NCBI GenBank assembly: GCA_963932145.1
Contig: OZ010599.1
Location: forward strand, 43,239,232 to 43,303,231
Reading direction: 5' to 3'
Length of the DNA: 64,000 nt
Source: Acanthosepion lycidas
Taxonomy: Eukaryota > Mollusca > Cephalopoda > Sepiida > Sepiidae
The translations under genes were made by a program, and so were the position numbers. Numbering within the stretch: the stretch's first letter is position 1; each line of letters begins with the position of its first letter. Shown here in pieces: positions 55,426-64,000 of this stretch. The notes below the pieces were generated by a model, which was not told the origin of the DNA, made no database searches, and saw only the letters and a list, made by a program, of their open reading frames with translations.

Positions 55426-55613
55426 GTGTGTGTGTGTAATCTGGAGTATATTTTTATGTATTCTATTTAACAGTTTGGAATTGAAACCAGAGTGGCTCCA
55501 AGTTCTGCCTCAAGCAAACCTGTGGTCCGAACTGCTGCTGAACAGGTGAGCCAATCATCCACATCATTGGCAAAAGATTGTTATTTTTTATTTCCTAAAA
55601 AGATAGCAAATGT

Positions 55614-55674
<61 letters not shown>

Positions 55675-55765
55675 TATATATATGTACACACACATATATA
55701 TATATAAATATCTATATATATAAATATCTATATATAAATATCTATATATATATATACACACACAC
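55160..55765. repeat. Cluster of (TA)n and (TATC)-type microsatellites
   Basis: (TA)n at 55162-55223, 55366-55424 and 55617-55664, the last grading into CA/TG and TATC-rich units to 55773. Between them is unrecognised AT-rich DNA. Confidence 0.9.
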
Positions 55766-55867
55766 ACACACAAGGTGCAATGTGCAAAATTGTCAGCATT
55801 TTATATTTTTAATTTCATGCATATGTATTATTTTTTGTTGATTTTGTTGACTGCACAGTATAGTAGG

Positions 55868-56440
55868 CTCAGTTGGGCACCATCAATGAGAAAAAGAGCA
55901 CCATGATGCAATTCACTCTGGAAGAAATTTTGAAATGGCATGCAATACTGTTTGACATCCACATTGGGAGCTCCAATATGAAGATTTCAGAGTGTTTGGG
56001 TTTCAATCTGAGGACAGTGCAAAGGACTCAGAAAGAGTTGGATGGCTCTAATGGTGATTATGAAGATGTATTGGAGTGATCACTAGTCATGACAGTATTA
56101 TGCCTCCATTCATCTTCCACAGGGCCCCAGAGTCAACATGGACACTTACATCAAGTACCTTGAGGAGGTAGTACTGCACTGGGTCAAGATGTTGGCTGCT
56201 GAAAGACCCTATGTCTGGCAACTGTCAGACAATTTCTGGAATCACAACACCCATTACATCTGGTCTTCTCAGACTGCAACCCCTTCAATTATTATGTGTG
56301 GGGCACATTTGAGCGAGAGAGCAACAAAACTCCTTGTAATACTGAAGATGAACTGAAGGCAAGGATTATGGCAGAATTCACCAACTTAAACTAGAAGAGT
56401 TATATGACATGTTGATGTCTTTGTCTATTGTAAATTTTAG
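55868..56440 (+). mobile_element. mariner-superfamily transposase, internally deleted
   Basis: The N-terminal part reads MMQFTLEEILKWHAILFDIH, GSSNMKISECLGFNLRTVQR and TQKELDGSNGDYEDV, a helix-turn-helix region. After about 40 bp come pieces matching the catalytic C-terminal half in broken frames (DTYIKYLEEVVLHWVKMLAA, ERPYVWQL; NPFNYYVWGTFERESNKTPC, DELKARIMAEFTNLN). The region holding the first catalytic Asp is deleted. Confidence 0.7.
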
Positions 56441-56934
56441 TGTTTAATACATATACTTGTGGTGTATACATATTGGTCTTGATTGTTTTCTTTACATCTT
56501 CGGTTGGACTCAACTTGAGTCTACCATATTCTTGTAGTGGACCTTTTAGTATTCTATCAGGAGTTACACACGTGTTCCTAATTTAACAACACGTAAACCC
56601 ACAGTCCACTACAAAGGCATAATATGTTGCTCTCATGAAGTTTGAAGTAAATAGTTCTAAATTCCATTTGCCATAATTCATGTCTGACAAACTCATCTAT
56701 TTCAGCACATATGCTAGGCCACAATAATCTCCTGAGCCGACCAAGCATAGAAATAAATACAATATGGGAACTAGCAATAAGGAGTGCCAGAGAAAAGCAA
56801 TAATAACAACAATGTTGCAATATGAGCTCTGGTAAAAACATGGAATGATAACAGCAAAATTGCAATATGAGCACTGGTAAAAATGATTGCTGAAGACATT
56901 AGGTTTATAATACGCAGAAATTCATGCCCAGTTG

Positions 56935-57190
56935 TCCTCAAGGACACATGGCACAGTGGATAAAGGCTTTGGTTAGATCCAGTGACAGAACCCAAAGAGT
57001 GTGAGTTCAATACCTGGTTAAGGCAGAGGGAAATTAACAGGAGTTAACTGATAACTGACGTCCATAGAACAGTGAAGGGTTCAGTTTGACATTCCAACCA
57101 CCTGAAGAAGGCCGGAGTGTACAATGGCTGAAACATGATAAATATGGCGACAAAGATGAGGACAATAGTCCGAATAATGTAAATAATATT
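56935..57190 (+). mobile_element. tRNA-derived SINE, second family
   Basis: The head ATGGCACAGTGGATAAAGGC and B-box-like GTGAGTTCAATACCTGG, then body CCACCTGAAGAAGGCCGGAG and the ACAAAGATGAGGACAATAGTC tail shared with 25974-25998. Confidence 0.65.
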
Positions 57191-59870
57191 GCCTATTTCT
57201 GCTGAGAGACTCCCAATTTTGAGCTATTTATCCTAGATTCCTGGTTTGTAATTAATGCTGTTAAGTGAGTCACACAAATTGTTGAAATTTCTCCACAAGT
57301 GAAAATACTTCCTATTCAGTCTGTATGTGTTTTGCAAACTGTTTCACTATTTTATGTTATGATTTATTTAAATTATTGCAAAAATAACAACAGACTTACT
57401 GATTTGTAGTTTGTTTACAAGTGAAACATTGACCTGAAGATATGCCTCTGTTGGAAATAACTGTTGTGAATTAAAAGAATAATGTTTTAGAGTTAACATT
57501 TTGGGACTGATTTGGAATCCTGTTTTTTGGCAAAATCTTGTTTTTCTGAAGTTAGAGGCCTAAATCTTCAGGTTTTGAGAGTTCTAAGCTGACAGGCCTG
57601 TATAATAAGCACTGAATTTTAACTAACAGTTACACTCATAAAACGTTGGTTTCAGTTGACTGCACTGACAATATTTAAAATTTGGAGGAGTTGTATACAC
57701 GCATAGCTTTATAATATGTTGATAGTTGGATTCAAAGCTGAACAAATGGAGTATGAAACTGGTTTTCTAAGAGGAAATCTAGATTGAAAGCAATTGGCAT
57801 AAGTAGAAAGCACTTTTTTATTTTGAAAAGGCAGCTTCGTCTATTACATCTGTCCAGTGTTGACACATCGGTTGATACTACTACTACAACTATTACTAAC
57901 CTATATATTTATTTCAATGAAAGGAAATGAATTTTGTTTTTATGTGCCTCCACTTGGGGAAAAAAAATCCTGTATATAATGAATGTATTTTTTTTTTTTT
58001 TGTTAGCCTAGAGTTAAAAAAATTAGCTTAAAAAATTTCAGTTTCATAATTTGTTTGACTGTTGTGTTGAGAGACACTTAATGTTGCTGGAGGTGGTGGG
58101 GAATTGTGGGTAGAGGAAACTGTTTCATGGTATATGATGCTTGTTGCATTGTTGAACTACATCTCTAAGTGATTGGAGCATTTATCAAACAAGTTGCTAA
58201 GAAATGCTTATTTGAATATAAGCACAAAAGTCTCTCTCACACATACATATAGAGAAATTTTCAAATAACGAAGAGAGATAATCATGCCATAAACTCATGG
58301 CTAGTTTAAATGTCAAATACATTAATAGAGGGAAATGCAAAAATCTGTGATTATATATGTAATATTTTAAGGCTACTTTGAAATTGAGACATATTTAGGT
58401 TGATACAATCAAGACCAGTACAAGGGTCTCATGCTCTCCTCCAATCTATAATACAGCCCCCAACCCTGAATCTATGATACAGGAGCCCACCGCTCTACTA
58501 CATCTCAATTCTCATAAGGTAGGGAAACTTCTTAGTTCTTGGGCAAACCGACTACTTAATTTCAGCCCAACCATGTAGAACACATGTACACACGCATACA
58601 CACATTCACTACAGTTAAGTATATAAGGTTTTCTTTCTTTTTTTTAAGTTCAGACATAAATATTATTTTACCGTTTTGTCTTTTGTAAGCTATGCTGTTC
58701 TTTACATAAATATATATATAAAATCTTCCATGTGTTGAATTCATTTCTTTTGAAAATGTTGAATCCATTTATTTGAAAGTTCTCAACCTCTCTTTGTCAC
58801 AATTTCAAACATCATCCACAAGAAGTTAAGCATTTGTATTGTACCTTCTGTAATCTTTTAGTAACCTTCCTTAACCATTAATACTCCTTGCCATTTTTAC
58901 TCTTGTACATGTTGGCTTGGTGTGTTAGTTATTAATTACCACAGATTTTTAGTTAATTGATGATCATCAATTAGCAGTAAAATTGTGGTGTGCCCAAATA
59001 TAAAATTAAAATATCAAAATAAGACATTTGCTCTCCTTAAAATGCCATATCACTTTTTCTCTTTACCATTCTCTCTATATATACTGCTCTCTCAACTAAT
59101 GAGAAGGCAACTCTTATATAAAAAGAAGAAGAAGAAGACTGAACAACTGCTGTGAAACAGAAGTTTGCTAGTCCACAGTCTAGTTATTGTGACTAAAAAT
59201 CTACCAAAAGAAGAGCTACCCCATATGCATAAGTTCCACTATAAAAAAAAAAAAAAGGAAAAAGAAAGGAATGCTGGAAAATAAAAGAATTTTGACCAAT
59301 CAAATGAAGAAAGAGACTTTTGATGTTAGCCAAAACTAAGCTTTGCGTCAATTAGTCTGGAGCCTTTTAAAATTTTATATAAAGAAACATCTGAGAAGCA
59401 GCAGCAGAGGAAACAGTCAGAAATTGATCCGAGTTTGTCATGTGAAGCACTAAGCGGTCATGTGCTTAAGAAATTTTTCTGCCCTTTGTGAGATTCAATA
59501 TAATCAGTACATTTGTGCAGCAACATGTTTCCAAAGTAACCGCATTTCCAACAGCTGCTAACAAGATGACACCTACTATCAAAGTCTGACTTGTAAACTA
59601 CACCTACCAAACTGAATAAATTTTTGCCAAAGAGATTTATAAAATATTTTCCCCTATTAAAGTCAGTTAAATAAACATATGTTATTTGTTCATATCTTTG
59701 ATTCTGTTCTTTTATTTCAAAGTGTTCTAAATTTTCCGATAAATTGTATTAAGGCCCTCTGGCACTTCTCCACAAAATATAGTAGCTAAAATTTAGGTAT
59801 ATAATCATAAAATAATGTTCCTTTTAGGTCAATTTACGATAATCATTACTGCTGTGTCATAAATAGGAAA
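57191..59870. other. AT-rich stretch with no gene recognised
   Basis: No coding exon, RNA or named repeat that I can support. The part at 59655-59740 (ATTTGTTCATATCTTTGATTC) resembles 80-150 and 61190-61270 over about 70 bp, so it is a diverged copy of the sequence beside the mariner/RTE debris. A short (AAG)n lies at 59123-59138. Confidence 0.4.
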
Positions 59871-59873
59871 GGT

Positions 59874-60287
59874 TGACACACATATAGAAAATAAGAAGTA
59901 CTTTATTCCAGAGAATAATATGGTACACGGTTGAGAACACAGACTAATGTAATATACAGTTAATCGTTAACACCTCGGTATTTACCCAATACCTCCCCAC
60001 AAGGAGTGATGTGGCACAAGGCTTTTTTATGTGGCCTGTAGGCTCAGGCAAAAATTGCCTGTAGACCCCATACACAGGATTGGGTAGCTATCTACCTCTC
60101 CAAATGAGACTCTGACCTTTGGCATAGCCTCGTCTGGGTTCCTCTCTGCCCAGAGGCAGAGAGTCGACAAGCAGAGTTAACTGTAATTGTTAACTCCTCT
60201 CTCTCTCTCTCTCTCAGTAAGACAGAGTGCTGTTTAAATAGTTTTAGACTAATCCATCTTGTGGGGGTGTTCAGCTACTCCACAACA
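59874..60287 (-). repeat. Solo LTR-like unit with the hairpin module, diverged
   Basis: The minus strand starts TGTTGTGGAGTAGC; near its far end is AATAAAGTACTT, a poly(A)-signal-like site, and it may end ...GTGTGTCA. The middle (60009-60165) matches the module of fossil A's 5' LTR and of 51861-52040. No target duplication seen; borders approximate. Confidence 0.55.
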
Positions 60288-60296
60288 ATTATGGAA

Positions 60297-60475
60297 GGGT
60301 GAGTGGTGTAATTGGTATCAGAGCAGGAAGTGCAGTTGGTGAACTGAGTTCAAATTCCATTCCCTTTTGCACAAATGCCCTTGAGAAAAGCATGAATTCA
60401 TCCTTTCTCCCCATGGCTATGGGTAAAATAGCAATAAGCCACAACAGTTATTATTAATCACTAAATTAGTAAAAC
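60297..60475 (+). mobile_element. tRNA-derived SINE
   Basis: GGTGAGTGGTGTAATTGGTA head, GAGTTCAAATTCCATTCCC B-box-like, and body CCTTGAGAAAAGCATGAATTC as in the 13676 family. Confidence 0.6.
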
Positions 60476-60904
60476 TAACCATGGCAATCCCTACATGGCC
60501 TATTCATTGTGCTACTAATGGTAAGAACTGGTGGCCTATTTCAAAATCTCCATATTCCACTGGGAGCAATTGACTTTAGTTTCAGTTTGGGTTAAGAATT
60601 TCAAAGAAATTTTTGCTTTTAAACTTGGAATAACTTTAGTTTATTTAATTGAAGTGAAAATAAGATTTATTTATTTTATTTCCTTTGAGCTTGCTATTTT
60701 ATTTTATCTACAAAGATAAACATTTTTTATATTTATCTAATCATCCCAATACAAGCGATGCCATACCTGAAATATGGCAACACTTTTGTTCATGGGTAAA
60801 AACAGACAAGGACCTATTGATGAGGTTTGATCAAATTATTAGGACTGATGCTATCAAAAAAAAAACAAGATATATCAATTTGGCATCTAATCTCTTTTGA
60901 AGTA
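60476..60904 (+). other. Stretch before the mariner remnant, nothing recognised
   Basis: AT-rich, with short open stretches but no motif I can name. Confidence 0.4.
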
Positions 60905-61185
60905 GTCTCATTTTGAAGCCACACGTTTTATTCAGCATCATTTCCATTGATAGACGCATTCCTGGAACTCCTTTTTTTTTGGATAATGAGCAGCTGACTC
61001 ATCACATTCTCTTGGATTTCCTCGACGTCTTGAAATCTTGTTCCTTTCAAATGGGAGTTGATTTTTGGAAAGAAGAAAAAGTCACAAGGGGCAAGATCTG
61101 GGGAATATAGTGGTTGACAAGCCTATGGAATGTGGTGCTTGGCAAAAACTGCTGTAGAAGCCATGGCCATGGCCAAATAAATAAA
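60905..61185 (-). mobile_element. mariner-like transposase C-terminal remnant
   Basis: On the minus strand, reading down from 61185, the sequence gives FAKHHIP, then QPLYSPDLAPCDFFFF (mariner/IS630 signature YSPDLAPxDFxLF), and further on KKKEFQECVYQWK, the tail helix. In-frame stops and shifts show it is dead. Its 5' part enters the duplicated block, so the same residues lie at 1-65. Confidence 0.65.
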
Positions 61186-61259
61186 TATATATTATTTGTT
61201 TATACCTTTGATTCAATTCATTTATTCTGAAGTTCTGGTAAATATTACTAAGAACCTCT

Positions 61260-61720
61260 GATACTTTCCCTACAATGTAATATTGGTCCTCCTATATGGC
61301 CGTGAATGCTGGACAATCTCCTCACAGAAGAGACTTGAGGCAACAGAAATGTGGTTCTACGGAAGGATGCTGAGGATTTCATGGACTGAATATATGAGTA
61401 ACAATGAATTTTAGAGAAAATGGAAACAAAAATAATGCAGAAGAGAAAGTTGAAATTTCTAGGGTACATAATGAGGAAAGTAGACTTGGAGAATTTGCCA
61501 CTAACAGGACATATTGAAGGCAAGAGAGACAGAGGAAAGTAATGAATAACCTAACGAGTTTGTGTAAATTGGTAGGCAGAATAATAGGGATTAGGAACGA
61601 TAGTAAAAACACAAATCTTAAAGACCTACAAAGAACAGGAAATTGTGGAGAGTCATGATCGCTCAGGATTGAATGGACACAACACATAGAAAAGCAATTT
61701 GGAAGTCCTTTGTGAAGTAA
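61260..61720 (+). mobile_element. RTE-like LINE 3' fragment (duplicate)
   Basis: Identical to 140-600 within the duplicated block. A different, more diverged RTE 3' end lies at 36230-36460. Confidence 0.7.
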
Positions 61721-62299
61721 TCCCGCAACGAGTACATGAAATTTCGTTTCCTTGAACATGATTATTATTACTGAACATTGTACGCCTCTTTAACTTTAGG
61801 GCGATATTGAGAAATGACTGGAGGAGTCTAATCAACCTAATAAAAAAACTAAAAAGCATTTTTGACCTCCTAGGCCTTGTCACATTTTTTCTTTTTTTGG
61901 CAGCCAGTTATTTCAGCAATGTGAGAGAATGATGATTGAACTATGAACTGAGATTATTTTTCACTTTTTCAGCATTCGAACATTTAAAAAAAATAATTAC
62001 TACTTGCATGTCGCATGGACATTAAAAGAAGATCTTTTCTTTAGAATTGCATTAAAAAATCTAGGTCCATGGCGACTTACGGTTTTGCAAACAGTTTTTT
62101 GTTCTGTCACTCACTCAGCTAGTATTCAATTATTACGAAACTAGTGAGTTTTTCCGCAGATAAAATTAGTTTCACTATTTTAGTTTCACTATTTAACTCA
62201 AGAGAGTTTCATTTTTATCACGTCTCTACAAACAAATTGACATAGTTTCGAGCAGAAGTTTTTAAAAATCGTATTTTCTACACCTCTGCGAAATTGAAA

Positions 62300-62933
62300 A
62301 TGTCTGATCCAAATCGAACACCAACAAAACCCGATACCAAAATTGATCAACCGAGTAACACCGAAAACATCGATCTTTCGGACAGTAATCAAAATGCAAA
62401 AGCTTTGCATTCAACTTCTAATGAGGAAAAAGATGACAAAAGTACAAATGAAATGGTCACTAATTCGGAATTAGAAAATTTGCCGAATGTTGGAGAAGGA
62501 AAAGATGACGAGAAAGTATCCCCTGTTTTTACAAAAGAGAAAGAAGTATCCATTATAGACAAAGAAAAAGATTTAGGAAAAGAATCTGGAATTGAAATAT
62601 CTTCACAACCCACTGCAAAAGTAACAGTGAAACAAAATGACGCCCCACTGAAAGAAACAGATGAACAAACAATCGCTGAAGAGGAGCAAGTATCTATTAA
62701 AGATGAAGAAAAAGGATTGCAGTTGCTAGATCCAGAAAAAGTCCCTGCAACTGAAGTATCTTCACCACCCACTGCGGAAGTGATAGTGAAGCAAAATGAC
62801 GCCCCACTGAAAGAAACAGATAAAAATACTGTTGTAATTTCGCCACTTGAGGAATTGGAAGAAAAAAAAAATTTAACGCCCGAAGAAACAACTCCAAAAC
62901 TAAATAAAATATCAATATGGATGCAAGAAAAAG
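62300..62933 (+). CDS. MACROD: Second copy of MACROD coding exon 1 (rest beyond window)
   Basis: Same 211-codon exon as 1180-1813 with an intact frame, ATG at 62300 and donor AAAAAG/GTATTT. It carries Gly instead of Arg (base 62588) and Asn instead of Lys (base 62872). If later exons follow beyond 64000 it is the start of a tandem gene copy; if not, it is a lone duplicated first exon or an assembly artefact. Confidence 0.85.
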
Positions 62934-64000
62934 GTATTTAAATTTAATTTATTAATTTAATTATTATTATTTGTTTCTTTTAATTTTTAAAATAATTTTG
63001 GAATCAGCGAAAAAAGTTACTGCTTCTTTCTTATGAAAATTAACCCCCTATTCGTGTAGAAAACACCACCTTAAAAAAAAACAAAAAACTGTCGTATATT
63101 TTCAGGTTTCCGTGCTATCTTAAGCAAAGCTTAAGATGTAATTAAAATAATTAATTCAACAAAAAAAGGAAGGGGAAATCTGACTCCACAAAAATGTTTA
63201 ATTCTCACGAAATGTTAATCGAATTTCGAATCGAAACGAAGTGTGAACAATTTCTTATCTAAAAACAGTTTTAAAAACTTAAAACGATTTATTCATAAAT
63301 TCGTGATAGTTTTTAAAAGAACGTATTTTCGAAGATAAACTACGCCTAAACTTAAACGATCACCCAATTAAGGGCAAGTCGGTCTTCCATACTTGGAATT
63401 CTGCTCCCGTTTTTTTTTTTTTTTTTTCGTGGTATTATTCGTGAAACTCGGCCAAAATATTAAATTTCTCATTTAAAACTAAAAGAATTTTGTATTAACG
63501 TGAAAGCCTTGTAAATTTAAAACGATTCTTGATTATAGAAACAAACTTTATTCATAAACTATTGCAGTCAACGAAAAATTGAAAGAAAACTTTTTTTTTT
63601 GCTGGTTATTTTTCTCGGAAAATTAAGTTTTTCTTTTATCTTTTTAAATTTTGTTGCTGTTCTTCGAATAGGCAGCTTATTTCAGTTTATTTTTCTCTAT
63701 ATTCAGAATTTGTTATGAAAGTTTAAAAAAATCTAATTCGTCACAAAGAAAAAAGTTAGACCTCCCATTTAAACTTTAAAAAAGTGAGAAACCAACTTAA
63801 AAGAAAATTCGTTAAAACAAAAAACTCAAAAAAGTTAAGTAAATTAAAGAAACATTACGATTATTATTCATTACAACTTATAAAAAATTAAAACTTTAAA
63901 TGAGCAAAATTAGTTAATAATAATTATGTTAAGAATAGCTGAAATTATTTTTTTTGCTCTTAGGAAAATTTTTTTGTATGAAAAAAAATTTTTCGGTCAA
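62934..64000 (+). other. Second copy of intron 1 start
   Basis: Matches 1814-2880; no additional feature. Confidence 0.8.

Larger units (their letters stand above)
61121..64000. repeat. Near-perfect direct duplication, copy 2 (partner 1-2880)
   Basis: This is the second copy of the unit described at 1-2880. It holds the end of a mariner fragment, an RTE-like fragment, the MACROD upstream region, exon 1 and the start of intron 1. It runs off the window. Confidence 0.95.

Noticed and set aside
54956-57010. Possible tRNA genes (54956, 56940; also 13676, 25697, 60297)
   Set aside because: A- and B-box-like sequences are present but cloverleaf pairing is poor and each continues into a shared SINE body.
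60913-61110. + strand open frame of 65 codons
   Set aside because: The opposite strand carries the mariner YSPDLAPCDFF signature, so the + frame is its shadow.

Overview
This is eukaryotic, AT-rich, intron-heavy DNA packed with (TA)n tracts, SINEs, LINE fragments, palindromic MITEs and nested LTR retrotransposons. The repeat mix and the single large gene suggest a mollusc, most likely a coleoid cephalopod such as an octopus. That is inference from remembered repeat types; no search was run.

The only host gene I can support is a MACROD-type macro-domain mono-ADP-ribosyl hydrolase on the + strand. Its ten coding exons (positions 1180 to 34320) join in frame with canonical GT/AG sites into a predicted 485-residue protein. 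It has a charged, repeat-bearing N-terminal extension of about 210 residues, a short basic helix-like region, and a full macro domain that includes 21-bp and 31-bp micro-exons. The 3' UTR probably ends near 35.5 kb. Introns 1 to 9 hold nearly all the repeats between 2 and 34 kb. These include MADE1-like mariner MITEs, Tc1/mariner/pogo remnants, a Jockey/CR1-group LINE, tRNA-derived SINEs, a full-length 5S rRNA-like pseudogene fused to a SINE, and an old Ty3/Gypsy insertion (19428-23879) with a solo LTR nested in it.

From 36 to 52 kb lies a GC-richer nest on the minus strand. It contains a 3'-truncated Ty3/Gypsy copy (about 36.46-41.2 kb) and a Tx1/L1-group LINE (about 41.24-51.5 kb). The LINE's ORF1 is split by a second, younger Ty3/Gypsy-type element (46184-50984), and the 5' LTR of that element carries a 5'-truncated LINE 3' end. 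A further LTR-like unit lies at 51.7-52.2 kb.

From 52 to 61 kb the sequence is transposon debris, (TA)n arrays, SINEs and unrecognised AT-rich DNA.

The last 2880 bases (61121-64000) repeat the first 2880 almost perfectly. They carry a second copy of MACROD exon 1 with two substitutions, both changing an amino acid. This means either a very recent tandem duplication with a 61,120-bp offset or an assembly/haplotype artefact.

The most unusual signals are: the MADE1-like palindromic MITEs; a 17-nt complementarity between LTR and primer-site region that suggests self-priming; a 36-bp direct repeat flanking the same element; a hairpin-rich module present twice in one LTR and absent from its partner; and a GGCCTTGTGCCAC motif shared by LTRs, LINE 3' ends and a SINE.
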